Part shown: positions 1 through 12,229 of the stretch, in pieces
Layout of the letters: every line of letters begins with the position of its first letter
Position numbering within the stretch: position 1 is the stretch's first letter
Assembly (NCBI GenBank): GCA_950295325.1
Contig: OX485807.1
Coordinates: 13,481,001-13,545,000 of the forward strand
Reading direction: 5' to 3'
DNA from: Polytrichum commune
Lineage: Eukaryota > Streptophyta > Polytrichopsida > Polytrichales > Polytrichaceae
Length of the DNA: 64,000 nt
Program-made: the position numbers and the translations under genes
The notes under the pieces: generated by a model
What the model saw: the letters and a program-made list of their open reading frames with translations, nothing else
Databases searched by the model: none
What the model was told of the DNA's origin: nothing

Positions 1-586
1 AAGCTCACATCATTCATCAAACTTATAATACCTTCACACTTCAAAGATTGCATAGACCACGACAAGTTTGAGTTGACCAAAAAGAAAACATTGAACATGG
101 TGTCTGATCAATTACATCATTCACTTCGAATCTACGACCTACATGTGTGAACTTACGACCTATGAGGACCCATCCAACCTACCTCCCGTAAACGGCCCCT
201 CAACTCCCTCATACCACCACTGCCACACGAGGGTGGGCGATAAATTATCCCCAGATTCGATCCACCAGCATCCACAATGACCATCTCCCACAAGCTCGGT
301 GGAGATGCCAGAAAGAACGGATCCAACCACCAAGCCCACGATTCTACCCTCTCGCCCATGCCAAACGCCAGGCCCAAGATGAGAAATGTTATGCACATTT
401 ATAAGTACTTCAGAAACAGACACTCAATTCACGCCGGCCCCTTTAAAAGGGCAGGTGTTTATATCTATCTATCTACTTCAGAAATATGAGTGCCAAAATC
501 CTCCCACCAAATATTCGCAAATCTTAGCCATGGCCCACATAACACCATGGCCAAGATGAGCAACGTTATGACCAAAAAGGCTTCAA

Positions 587-608
587 TCTCTCTCTCTCTC
601 TCTCTCTC
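587..608. repeat. TC dinucleotide array
   Basis: Eleven TC units. Similar CT/GA arrays occur at 4961-4982, 5978-6012, 39733-39750 and 43353-43370. Confidence 0.95.
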
Positions 609-1026
609 AAAATAAAATAAAATAAAAGAGTGTCCACTTAGTTAAGCCGCGACTAAGTGCCTTAGTGTGAACCACTAACTCTTCAATAGCGTCTTCTTTT
701 CAGGAACCAAAAATCCAGTAGGCGATTCAAGCAGTGCAAAAAGGGGTCAACCCTCGTTATATAACATAACATAGGCTGCCTCGATCGGAATAATTCCAGA
801 AGCACAGTTCACGATACTTTCAAAGGCCCCAATCATACTGTTGACTTTTATATTTGGCTTAGCCACAGTAGAGCTTAACATATTAGTAAATGGAAATATT
901 CATTCCAGGAGGAAGAAATTAAATGGAGGCTTCCACCATCTAAGTTAATTATTGCTGACCAATAAATTACGCCTCTAACTTATAACTTCAACTCACTGCG
1001 GCTCTCTCTCTCTGGTGGGATGGGGT

Positions 1027-1051
1027 GATATATATATATATATATATATAT
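1027..1051. repeat. AT dinucleotide array
   Basis: About 12 AT units. Similar arrays at 5789-5806, 44383-44400, 51926-51950 and 58409-58424. Confidence 0.95.
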
Positions 1052-3890
1052 CATGACGATTTCAATTTGCGCAATTAAATCTGCAAAGGAAAACCACGTT
1101 TTAATTGAGCTTCAAATAAATTAATTTACTCCCGACCACAAGAACTTGACTTCATCATCATCATCAGTCTTTACCTGGAGCTTGAGATACTTACCTAATG
1201 AGATCTTGAAACTTTAAGTCGAGGAGTCAGTAACTCATTGCTTGTTGCACCAACTTTGTACATAAAATAATAAATAAATAATCAACATTGGCCAATCCGA
1301 CGTGAATTTGAGTTCGTTGGTCTTACCTTGTTCAAGAATTTTCTTGGTGCAGGGTGGGGTTTATTGCCTACTTTGCGGGGGTGGGTTTCTGGCTTTCTAT
1401 CTAATTAGGTGGTGGTGATTGTTGTTGTTGTTTTAAATAAATAAATAAATAGATGGTAAGTTGAGAGAAGATTTCACAATGGGAATCGAACCGCCAACCA
1501 CTCCATTCGAAAATGAGTACCTCTTCACTATCATCTGGTAGTTTTAGGGTCATCTAGAATCACAAACTCTATAACTTCGTGCATCCGAATAATATGATCA
1601 TAACATTACTCAACGGTAGGCTCTTGCACATTAGGGCTGAGAATAACATGGGTGTAACCCCTCCTTAATGTTGGGAATGTCCTCCAAAATGAGAAAATAT
1701 TAACATGAGTATCGTTGAATCTGACACAATAACCAGATAGTCAGGTTATTTTTAAAACAAGTTTGACATTTTTTTGGGGGGGGGGGGGGGTGGGGGGAGC
1801 TTGCCCTCTAGGTTGTGGGTGGCAACCCATTTTGGTAGGGCGGTATTTGGCAAAGAATTCTCAAGCTAGAAATCATGGTTAGCCAACTCAAATGTTGCTT
1901 ACTATAGCCTAAGGGCTTCCCTCCTCTTTTGGAAAGGAGTAGTGCCCATAGGCTTAGTGAAAGTTTTGATGTTATTATACGTAAGATATGTATGTGGGTG
2001 TTAATTGGTACATGTTTCTTGTTTCCCACCTTGCTTAGAGTATTAACATATGCATATGTTAGACATTGTGTCTCGCATTGGCAAATATATGATTTAAAAT
2101 CAACATAAATTGGGTTAGAATTTTGGACATGTCCTTACTTAGTTATGGTTGTCGCAAGTGCAAGTGTGTTGATTCATGAAATGCACACGTAAGTCTTCCG
2201 AATTGTGTTGACTATTGAGTGTAGAGTAATCAATAATACTTGAAGACCAAGTCCAATATCCTTTAAGCATAAGTCTTTACGATGTAGGTCTTAAATATGC
2301 ACTTACAAACATCAAATGAATGTACATAAATCCGTTAAGAATGTTAATCGAATTGCATCTGCATATCTTAGTTGATGCATATATTGTATGTAGTTTCTTG
2401 GTACACACATCCTCATAAGGTGTATGGCCATGTTGTTTCTTTAAACTCAATGGACCAATTTGATGAGTGGGTGGGATCGGGAACTGTCTCACCCAATGAT
2501 CAATTGCAAACTACAAAGACTATAATCTTAAGTTTCCGAATATGTAGGCTTGAAATGCAAAAGTTCAACAAAAAGTCAAATGGAGATATTTTGCCTTGAA
2601 GAGGTGATCTCACAAGGGCCTTCCCACTCGCCTAGGCTAGACGCCACTTCTTTGAGTTAGGCCCTCGCCAATGTTACCCAAGGTTGAGAAGGCAATCAAT
2701 TACCTCAAAATATTGTAGGTTTATTTCTTTAGATGTTTTGATTTCATACTTATTATTGATACTCACAAATTAGTCTTATAAAATAAAAGAAAAACCCCTT
2801 CAAGCGAAATAACCACAAACCTATAGAGGTCTATTTTTCACTGGACCCCCTTTACTTTGGTAACAATGATGTTGGGGGACCCAACTCAAAGAGGTGGGTA
2901 TTTGGCCCTGGACCTCACAACACCTTGCTTCTCATTATGCAATTACTAGGCCATAGGATGCCTTGCTCTCGATTGGTTTGAAAACAAGCCCATGGTGTTA
3001 ACTATTGAACCTAGACCAAACACCGTATCCTGACCATTTGGAGCAGCGCGTCCCATAAATCTAATCCTAATTCAAGTTATAAAGATTCTCATAAATTTTT
3101 TTTGAATCGAAAGAAAAAGGTCCAAGAATTTCACCCCACTTTCAAACTTAGCCTCCAATACAAGACACACCTTAATAGACTAAGTTTCGTAAGAGGGGGG
3201 AAAGAGGGCGACTTTGCGGACAACTTCAACTTCAATGAATTGAAACATTCAAATTTTGAGGTGTGAATTTCGAGCCAATTCAAGTGAAGTCGTTAACTTC
3301 AAAGTTAGTTTGAAGTTTGAGAACCCCCCCCCCCCCCCACAAACGCCTAACTTAATGAATGTGCGCTTTGAATATATAGAAGGGTCATATATATCATCGT
3401 GTCTTGGGAATGGAAGTTGGAGCAGTACAATTATTTGCACACTATAACTTATGCGGTCCTCGCGTGTAGGATTGTTATTGTGTCAAAGAAGGACTTAAAG
3501 GGAAGAAGAAGAAAAAAAAAAGGGGAGGAGGGGGGGGGGGGTGGAAGGAGCAATGCAATGACCTTTAGTAGGTCATTGATCCGACTTTCCAAGTTTCTTG
3601 GTGAATTATTGACTGGAAATTTCAAAATTGCAATTCTAGGATTCTCTTGGGAGTCACTACTCCCAACACTACTGGTGATTGATCTCGATCTCCATCTATC
3701 TAAATATTCATGCTCAGATCTACAGCACAACTTTCGAATCAAATTAATCACATGCCTGTAAGAAGAAGAAGAAGAAGTAATTAACTACTATGCATATATA
3801 ACACGGGTGCTATTAATTGCCACTCTATTAATTTGCAGTCAATCGACATTTTTTGCAGTAGATTTATACCCAAAGCACGGCTTGAAACGC

Positions 3891-4286
3891 GATTATTCAG
3901 TGTCATGTGGTAGTTAATGCCACTATGGTAACTTTTTGGATGAAACTTCTTATGAATAAGTGAACAAATATTTGTCACGGGTGATGGATGAGTTCATCTC
4001 ATCTGTTGGCCGAAACCCTACCCTGCCTTTGCTTGTATGGTGAAATATTCACATGGATGATTGAAATTTGGACCAAAAAGTCACTTGGTAAGTGTCAGTA
4101 ATTGCAACATTGTAAAATTTATAACTCCCCCCCCCCCAAAAAAAATAAAATAATAATAATAAATTACAAGGAATGAGAAATGATGTTGGGTTAGCATGTA
4201 GTGTTGGTGACACTATACTGTGGCTTACAATTAGTATTGAGGAAGACAAATAGAATTGGTGAAACTAAATATCACAGTTTAGTGTA
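3891..4286 (-). mobile_element. MITE family B, copy 1
   Basis: About 400 bp in reverse orientation to copies 3 and 4. Shares ATGGATGATTGAAATTTGGA, AATTGCAACATTGTAAAATT and ATTAGTATTGAGGAAGAC. Contains a C11 tract (4127-4137) near its middle. Confidence 0.7.
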
Positions 4287-4581
4287 ACTTTTGTTACCCA
4301 TGGACTTACTTTGAATCATAAATTTCTTATACACCGTGACTCGAAGGTTCAAAAAAGGGTTATGAAGAGTGAATTTTGTATTAAATGTGTACAGTTGTGA
4401 CAAAACATCGTGTCATTGATCCCTCTCAAAACAAAATCTAAAGTATGAGAAAGAAGAAGTAGAAGAAGTGATTATAATCCCAACTCTAAGTGAAACATGA
4501 AAAGAGTGGTTTGATTGAATGAAAACATCATTATCATGCCAAACAACTTCATGTTTGCCCGCATGTGCGTGTGTTTGTCTA

Positions 4582-4602
4582 AGTGTGTGTGTGTGTGTGT
4601 GA
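4582..4602. repeat. GT dinucleotide array
   Basis: Ten GT units. A CA array lies at about 56849-56864. Confidence 0.93.
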
Positions 4603-5209
4603 GGTATTTGAACTTGCAAATCAATTGTAAAACCAACATGAAACGGGTCCATGCAAAGGAAAATCTAAGAAGAGAATACGGTAAGTTATTGAACACAACA
4701 AAATAAGTATATAATGCCAATTGTAGATCCCTTGTGGTGTAATTGGATTTCTCAATAGTTTGTCACTTTGTTCCAAACCCAACATCAAGCTCGAATCCAA
4801 TAAGATGGGACATATTCTATTGAGATCGGATGACATCATCAACCCTCGGAACAATTTTCAAGAAATTCAATGCCAACAACACATCCGAATTTCCCGGCCG
4901 ATAGTGTTTTGTGTCTTCATTTGTTGGAATTAGTTAGCAACAAATAGCATAGTACCAAGGTCTCTCTCTCTCTCTCTCTCTCTAAAAAAATTCCATCAAA
5001 GCAAAATCTAGCAACCACATTTAGGACGGCTCCTAGGCCTTAATCCAAGGTTACCCTAAGACCGGCGGCAATGTGAGAAGGCCGTCATTGACTTAAACAT
5101 ACCTAGCTATGTGTAAACATTCCCAAACTTTGTGCATGTGGAACTTTAACAACTTCACTTGAGCTCACTCAAGACAATGAACGATGGGAACCGACTGCTA
5201 CACTAAATT

Positions 5210-5778
5210 GTACTACTAGTGTAGGTTACCAATCGAAGCTACATGTCGCTATAATGTTTTTACCCCACACTATCATAATTTCACCAACTAAGTTATATCA
5301 CATTCTTTAGTATGCATACTAACAATTCTAATTGTCTTGCTCAATTCTAATTGAAAGCCGCGGTATAGTGTCACCAACCCTAATTGTGAACCAAACATTA
5401 GTTGTCATTCCTTGTAAATTTTTATTTTATTTTTTGGTGGGGGGTGGGGGGTGGCATGGGGGGATTATAGAGTTACAGTGTTGCAATTACTGGAAATTAC
5501 CAAGTGATTTCTCATCCAATTTTCAAATCATCCATGACATTATTTCATCACAAGTTGTAGGGTTTTGGCCAACGGACGAACTCATCCATCACCCATGACA
5601 ATATTTGTTCACTTGTTCATAAGAAGTGTTAGCTGAAAAAGTTACCATAGCGACATAAAATACCATATGACACTAAATATCATATTTAGTGTACTAATGC
5701 TATTTGGCTTTATAATGATACTCTTAGTAAAATGTTAAAGCAATGTGTAACTCCAAATGGTGACCTACACTAATTAGA
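5210..5778. mobile_element. MITE family D, copy 1 (split by family B)
   Basis: Left ACTAGTGTAGGTTACC and right GGTGACCTACACTAATTAG are inverted ends. The left half stops at 5322 and the right half resumes at 5693 around family B copy 2. Confidence 0.7.
5323..5692 (+). mobile_element. MITE family B, copy 2, nested in family D
   Basis: Bounded by TACTAA direct repeats (5317-5322 and 5692-5697). Has GTTACAGTGTTGCAATTACT and ends CTAAATATCATATTTAGTG. Its left TIR is missing relative to copy 1, so it inserted truncated or lost the end. Confidence 0.72.
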
Positions 5779-5814
5779 CCCGAGGGGGAAATATATATAT
5801 ATATATAACATACA

Positions 5815-5971
5815 CCAATGGAGTTTGAGAAATAAATGATTGAGGTTCAAGACTTCAAGGAAACTAACCATCATCTTAGAGGAATATCAAGAATATTCCT
5901 CATATTAGTAAAGATCGCAACATATAATTGGTAGGACTTGGAGACATTGGGATTTTGACCAATTATACCCA

Positions 5972-5978
<7 letters not shown>
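5815..5978 (+). repeat. Family F, partial copy
   Basis: Matches the right arm of 47741-48163 (GAGGTTCAAGACTTCAAG, then ACCAATTATACCCAAAAA). It ends in the GA repeat that precedes family C copy 1. Confidence 0.65.
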
Positions 5979-6011
<33 letters not shown>

Positions 6012-6014
<3 letters not shown>

Positions 6015-6506
6015 ACTTCACATACGAGCCAAGAGTTGTGACCATGAAATTTTGAGAGCCCAAAAAAAAGTGTCCACAGGCCGTCCCAAGACACCTTCAA
6101 AGCCACGTAGTGTGGTCACAAACCCTCAAGTGTAGGGTGAAGTCGTATGTGACCATGCCCTCAACCAAATGCTATTTTAATGAATGCGGGTCCTCACACA
6201 TGATAAAATAGGATAAATCAACGGCTATGAACGTTCGGAATGCCATGGTCTCCCAACGGTTTTGTGTTAGACCTACCTCCAAGAGGCGGTTTTTGAAAAC
6301 AGTCCAAAGTGACCATGAAACACGATCCATTCGATGCCACGCAGGAATCTATGTCGACTTTACATCCATCTTGCATTCACATACTCACTCTGTCGGTCCC
6401 TCAAGCGTAGTGTGGAGCGAACTTGGACCAGCCCCACCTTTTCCACCAACGAGAGTGCTCGAAGTGTAACGGTCACGGGCTCGCAGTCTCGTGGGTGAAG
6501 TGGCCC
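6012..6506. mobile_element. Harbinger-type MITE, family C, copy 1 (left end eroded)
   Basis: The interior and right end (GAAGTGGCCC then TTA at 6507-6509) match the other family C copies. On the left the first bases of the TIR are merged with a GA repeat (5978-6012), so the left TSD is lost. It contains the recurrent internal segment with CCTCCAAGAGG near 6278. Confidence 0.82.
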
Positions 6507-6509
6507 TTA

Positions 6510-8583
6510 CTCAAGGTAATTAGCACGGATTCCGCTCACGAAGAAGATTGGGGTAGGTGAATGACTCCTGTCGAGAATCTCACATGCTCCTTGGGGACCA
6601 AGACTAATAATAAAAAGTGGCCAAAGGCGGTTTCATTGGGACCACTTCACTTCACTTCACTTCACTTCACTTCATGGAGGCAAGGCAAGGGCCATCTTCC
6701 TCCTCAATGGTCCCCAATCGATTAATTGAAGCAACGGTTGATATATATATAGGAGAGGAGAGAGAGAAAAAACATGAGAGCTTAATTTTATTATTACGCG
6801 GTTTGAATGCAAGTTAGTAGCACAAGGCACACCCTCCTAGCTAGCTACCGCATGGCTTCATTGTGGCTCGCTCGCTTGATTGATTGACCCACGAAACCAA
6901 CAAACAATTGAGAAATTTTGACTCCGTTGCAAGTGATGAAGGAGGTTTGAAGCATGGGAAGATTCAAGGGAGGCGGGGACGTGAGTGCATTGAGTGAGTG
7001 TGATTACTAACTCTTACCGAAATGGTGTGAAAGGGCCGTTAGAAACACGGCACCAAGTGGCTATGATGGATTTTTTATTTTTTATTTTTTATTTTAAAAA
7101 ACAAGATGATAGAGGATTTCACGTGGTCATAGTGGGTGGTCTAATCCTTAGGAGTCTTTGGACACGGGACATAGTGTGAATGTGGACTTTAGACTTTAGA
7201 CTGGGCGTAGTAATGTCTTTGATGAGCATTGCGAAATCGGGATTCACTAATGCAGGTTGTGATAGAAACAATATAAGTTGTTGAAGTAGGAAGTGTTTTT
7301 GGACATGGTTACTTCCACTCTCCCTTGAAACAATCACCCATTTGGGTTGTCTCGTTGCAAGGGTCAAGTGATCGTCAAACGCTATTCGTTTTTTTGGACG
7401 TGTAGGGTCTCTTCTCGTTTTCTTGTTCATTTTTTGACATGGTCGAATCTCGTGTTTTGATGATCTTGTGTAGAGTGAGGTGGGGGGATTGTCACTCATT
7501 TCTTCAACCAATGAGGGAGTCTGATACGCAGCGGTCATGGTCCGTGGTCGTTAATGTAAGCATGTCTTAATGTATGTGGATCTTATGTGGTCACTCTCCT
7601 TGACTCTTAAAGGCGCATCAATCTACTTCCTATGGTCTACGACGGTGATAGTGTGTACAAGCCAAAGTGATATAACACTCAAATTTTCACTTTGGTCTAT
7701 GAGACTCAAATTATATTTGACACATTTATTGTGCAAAGAGGAAGTGGAGCATTGAAGTGGAAATAAATTGCATGTGACGATGGTGATAAGACACCGGGAG
7801 GGATCATCTTTGACAAAACTTGCCTCGGGTTTACATCGAGTTCGCAGCTTTAATCTAAAATTAAAGCTTATTTCATTTATGCGCACCGTGTATTGGCGTC
7901 AACTCTCTCTTGTGATTTGAATCTATAATGCCATTTGACAATCATTGATGCAATTGGAGGGATGCAATTTACATGCATGTTGTTTTTGGATTGGGTCACT
8001 TTTACATTCATGACTTATTATAGCATGCAACAAGTCCCCTTAAATGCCTCCATACGATGTTTTGAGGCCCAAAATGGACCTTTTTGGTCATTATGGGTTA
8101 ATTGAACGCTTATGTTTGCACGGCATATGATAAGGCTTGTACTTAGGACCGTGCATCAAAAAGACATAATAGAAATGCATGTTACAATGAGATTGGATTT
8201 GTGTCAAAATATAGAAATTGTTCTAGACTCAATATTGAACACAAGTTGGGAGGGTATGTAAATATTAATGGATACGAGGTAGACTCCAATGGAACATACC
8301 CCTCTTAGCTCGGAATAGCCTGAGGAAATCTATTAAAAACAAGTGTACTTCTAAACCATTAACAAGTGTACATGCATATTATGAATATCTAAACCATATA
8401 GATAGTTGCACAAACTATAAGCACACAAAATTCTTATTCAACATCACGTTATTGCATGTTGAAGTACAATTGATCATATGAAACCATGTATGAAAGGTGT
8501 TTAAACTAATGAATAGTTTATGCGGGAAACCTCGTCCAATACTGATATTATAACATATGGAAACACGATACTTGCATACTAAG
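6510..8583. other. No gene or bounded element recognised
   Basis: The longest open frame (7119-7538, minus strand, 139 codons) has no motif and no recognisable neighbour. Apart from the CACTT array, no structure stands out. Confidence 0.45.
6644..6675. repeat. CACTT pentanucleotide array
   Basis: Six tandem units. Confidence 0.92.
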
Positions 8584-8963
8584 GGCCGGTTTACACTACG
8601 GTGGAGAAGGCCTCCGGTCAGTGTTCAAGATTGAAGTCTTCAATGCCCTTCAAACGCGATTTGGCCCTTCAAAATATACCTCTCTCAAAACAACCCTTCA
8701 AAATGCAACCCCAAACTCAAAATGAAAACTTCACTTGACGTCCTCAAATTTTTTACACCCGTCAACACTGTAGCACTACAGTGACGAGGAGGTCGCTACA
8801 GTGACAACCTCAACACCTAGCAAATGATTCATTCAACATCGATCTGACTTGGAATTCAACTTTTTAGGTCTTGCAAAAGATTGGAATCCAACCCTTTCTT
8901 TGGTAAACATTGAGTCAGTGTTGTAGTGTGATGTGATTCAATCAATGTGAAATCAGTGCTGAT

Positions 8964-10986
8964 TTGAAATCCCGTGCAGCTTTACAGATCCATTCGGTGA
9001 GATGGTTATCCCGTGGCTTGGTCATGGAGAGATTGGTATTTTGTATGCCTGCAATTTTAGAAATTTGGGAGGTTGAAGAACCCACATGGTACAAGGATCT
9101 AACTTCTCTTCAGTTCCAATTTTTCATTCACATGCTAGCTGATATATTATCAGAGTTGAATAAGGTCAATCGCAAGTTTCAGATTGATCTTGTAGATATC
9201 ACTAGGATAGCTTCTACGATTGATGTAACAATTAGCTTGTTTTGTAGACACTATCTGGGTGTAAGTTTTGGCCTGACAACCAAACACCTAGGAAAGTTTC
9301 TCCGCGAGGTGGTACCCAATGGGCAGATATTGTATGTTGATAGTTTTGGGTGTGAAAAAATGCATATCTTGCATTATGATTCCATGCCCGAGTGTGACGT
9401 AGGAGGCTCATTGGAGGCATGCATCATGTTGGGGAGGCAGTATGTGCAGAAGATCATCGATTCACTCAATGTGTCGCAACCCTTGCTAAGCCCCCTTGAC
9501 AATCTTGCCAATTTTCAATTTTAGCAAAGGTTACGAGCGCTAACCATTCGCATTCCGCCATGCTAATGGTTAGCTCCTCCTACCCCGGACCTTATAGTTC
9601 ATAGGAGGGAACCAACCCTCCTACTTTGCTTTTGGGACTCACCCCTTAATCGGTAACCATTCCTTAGATGTGGACTTCCATCCATGGAAGTCCAATCCTA
9701 TGTTGATCATCGCATTGCCGGAGCAACACTACAACAACCCGAACCATACTAGGCAACTATGGCCTCACAATGGGCCAATGCTCATGGACGCCTTGCCGTT
9801 TGGCCTCGGGTGGGTGAGGCCACACCACCTCACCCATATAAGCCTCTAGGACTTCACGCGGGGCCCCTACCCCACCGTCAACCAACCTCTTGTCTCTCTA
9901 CCAAGAGTTGGGGCCAAGTGGACATTTCCCTTTAGCTGCTGGGCCTAGAACCCCCCCAGCAGCTTCAGACCATCATAACTTCCTTGTATGATGTCCGATC
10001 AGAACAACCAACCACTTCATCTTCATCTACGCTTCACGTAGATGCCGATGGACTCCTCACTTGCCCCATTCGGGCAAGTCTTGGGGAAGTTATGCCTGTT
10101 TGAACCTTGGCAGTCCCGGGAATCACTCCCAGGCACTGCTGTACCAGGGCGCTGTCCCGGGACAGCGCCCCACTCAAATGGCCATAACTCCTAGCTCACA
10201 CCTCCGATTGAGGTGTTCTTGAGCTTTCTAGAATCACCACGCCATGAGCTACGCATAACTCATGGCCTTACCCTTGTGCCTCCTAATCTTCGTGGGTGGG
10301 AGGCGTTCCCAACGCCCGGGGCCCTCACCCACACTAGGATCACTTGGGCCCTCTCACCAACGGCGCCACAAGTCCCGGGTGTCACTCCGGGGTCCCCCTT
10401 GTGCCCATGGTGTTCCGGGCACTCCTCATGGAGAGGTGCGCGACACAATGATCGATTTCCTGACTTGTCCATTTTCAATGCGGCTCGGCTTTTTAGCCCG
10501 AAGCACTATCCCGTAGATGAATTGGACAGAGGGACATTAACGGAACAATGGTTGAACCGGTTGGTGACACATTTCCGTTGGAGCGATGACCTTGTTAATC
10601 AATGCAATGCGGAATTGCTAGAATTCGTGGAGATGTTATGTTCCGTTTGTGAACGCCGAAGTATGCAAGAAGCTTGGGTTTTTTGTGGCAATGACTGGGA
10701 GTTCATGATTAATTGGCCAACTATGATGTCGCTATGGCAAGCCATACTTGTGATCCCAACTAGCACTGCTGTTTGTGAGCGTGGTTTTTCAAAGCAAAAT
10801 TGGGTTAAGAGTGAAAGGAGAACTAGACTCAACCTTGACACACTAGATGCTTTAATGAGGGTTAGTCTAAATGGGTTAGGAGTTGAATTCATGGATTGGG
10901 ATAGTATTTTTGAATCTTGGAAAATTGGCACAAGAACCAACAAGCGTAGGGCATTATCACTAGAAGAGGTGGAGTTAGATGGTTGA
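8964..10986 (+). pseudogene. hAT transposase (DUF4371/ZNF862-like clade) remnant, split by insertion
   Basis: Two open segments of one transposase remain. The first (8964-9524, 186 codons, beginning mid-protein without an ATG) has HSVRWLSRGLVMERLV and SELNKVNRKFQIDLVDIT, typical of the ZNF862/KIAA1586-like hAT group. The second (in frame from about 10453 to 10986) starts at RFPDLSIFNAARLF and contains the C-terminal dimerisation motif LWQAILVIPTSTAVCERGFS followed by NWVKSERRTRL. The two halves follow each other in family order but are separated by about 0.95 kb of unrelated sequence. The N-terminal part (BED finger and first catalytic region) is absent, so no active enzyme can be made. Confidence 0.88.
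9514..10470. mobile_element. GC-rich chain-of-hairpins island inserted in the hAT transposase
   Basis: This segment is GC-rich and unlike its surroundings. It contains successive short perfect inverted repeats: GCTAACCATT (9539/9565), AGGAGGG (9603/9616), GGACTTCCA (9672/9685), TGGGTGAGG (9811/9828), CTCTTG (9887/9903), AGCTGCTGGG (9934/9955), CATCATA (9971/9987), CATCTACG (10024/10037), ACTTGCCC (10059/10072), a 24-bp perfect palindrome (10147-10170), CACCTC with outer GCTCA (10194-10224), GCCATGAG (10241/10259), GCCTCC (10278/10299), GGCGTT (10302/10311) and GTGCCC (10401/10417). There are no clear TIRs, TG/CA ends or poly(A). A 9-bp direct repeat ATTTTCAAT lies at 9511-9519 and 10471-10479, but the protein frame suggests a right edge nearer 10453, so the edges are uncertain. 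Confidence 0.65.
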
Positions 10987-12229
10987 TTCTTAATTCTTCA
11001 CATTATATTGGAAGCATGCACCATATAAATCATGCATAAGTTTAATATGAGTTTTTTTATATTTTATTTCTATATTACTGAATTAACGTCTTGAATTTGA
11101 ACTAGCCCTTCAACCGAAGGGCTCGAATTTTAGAGCCCTTCAAAATGAAACTCATATGAGGGCTTCAATCTTGAACACTGCCTCCGGTCGGTCAAGAATG
11201 CTTGGCCAAGACATGGTTATATGAGGCAAATGGTGGATGTGCCGGAGAAGAATTAAAGGCAATAAAATATTTTTATTGAGTTGGGCTTCTCCGGCCTCTT
11301 GAGGCTGGACAAGAAACTCCTCCTCCGGAGAAGCCCAACTCCAAGAAGTGCCGCCATGTAGGCGGCCATGTCATTTTATCATCCATGAGAAAAGTTCACC
11401 ACCATTGTTTTCTTCACCTAGTGTAAACACCCACCGGTCAAGAGTTGCATTTTCGACCAATCACAATGAAGAAACGCCCTTTTTTTCATAACTAATATCA
11501 CCCCAACTTGAAAAGCATGAGAGCTCAACAACCAAATGAGTGGAGGATTGATGTGAGTAATGGAATGTTAACAAACACATGTTGCCCAAGTGTTGAGCTT
11601 TCAAGTCCTTCAAAACACAGTGAGCCTCCTAAGTTAGCTCATGAAGCTCCAGGAGAAGGAAGGATTTTGACACCCACAAACATACCAAATAACAAATACA
11701 TTGGAGATGATATATAATCTACTCTTCAAATAGGATCAGTATCATAGATAACACAAAAGCAAACTTAAGTACTTTCCTTTCACTTAAGATGACCTTCTGA
11801 AATCAAACTCCTATACTTACAAATGATGTAAATGTGAAGGTAAAACCTGCATATATACCAACAAATATATTTTTTCATGTACAAATTTCATGTCTGCAGA
11901 TACCCTGCAAGCAGTTTAGATTCTTGCCTTTCTAAAATTAATTAATACAAACACCTCATGCCACTACTTTTTAGAATTGCAACATGATCAATGTCAGAAA
12001 TTCAATTATTACACAACACCTTCTTATCTATCAAAGACCGAATTTACAACCGCAACCTAACAAATTAAGATAAGTTGATAGTATAACACTAAAATATACC
12101 TACCTACTTACTCCTCCTTCTCACGTACGTGGACAACCCTAACGCATGTGGACGAAGTGTTTGGAATGACATTATAAATTTCATCCAAATTGATGTCACC
12201 CAAGGCAAGTACGAAAAAAAAAAACACTA

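Larger units (their letters stand above)
1..3890. other. No gene recognised; decayed repeats and simple sequence
   Basis: Contains TC and AT arrays, G15 (1776-1790), C15 (3324-3338) and G12 (3530-3541). A TCGAACC motif near 1488 resembles a tRNA-type B box on the minus strand. The small ORFs have no recognisable protein features. Confidence 0.5.
8619..11180 (+). mobile_element. hAT-superfamily DNA transposon, defective, with 8-bp TSD
   Basis: Terminal inverted repeats CAGTGTTCAAGATTGAAG (8619-8636) and its exact complement (11163-11180) are bounded by a perfect 8-bp duplication CCTCCGGT (8611-8618 and 11181-11188), the hAT signature. Subterminal CCCTTCAAA-type motifs recur at both ends (for example 8645-8705 and 11105-11150), as expected for hAT transposase binding sites. 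The interior carries the C-terminal half of a hAT transposase, broken by a later insertion. The identical TIRs and TSD suggest the element is not very old. Confidence 0.93.
8584..11434. mobile_element. Older foldback MITE hosting the hAT insertion
   Basis: Outside the hAT TSD, the left flank (GGCCGGTTTACACTACGGTG, 8584 on) and the right flank (complement GGTGGGTGTTTACACTAGGT, ending near 11434) form matching inverted ends. The right part carries a 16-bp perfect inverted repeat AGTTGGGCTTCTCCGG (11279-11294 and 11335-11350). Without the hAT the element would be about 0.3 kb. The TSD is not clear. Confidence 0.6.

Noticed and set aside
1480-1510. tRNA-type B box (GGTTCGATTCC on the minus strand), possible SINE or tRNA
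   Set aside because: No A box at the right distance, no cloverleaf, no poly(A/T) tail. A similar motif near 25852 is equally isolated.
7119-7538. 139-codon minus-strand ORF
   Set aside because: No recognisable motif, no neighbouring exons, and length expected by chance in a window of this size.
9514-10470. Hairpin island as a solo LTR
   Set aside because: No TG...CA ends and no 4-6 bp TSD at any edge.
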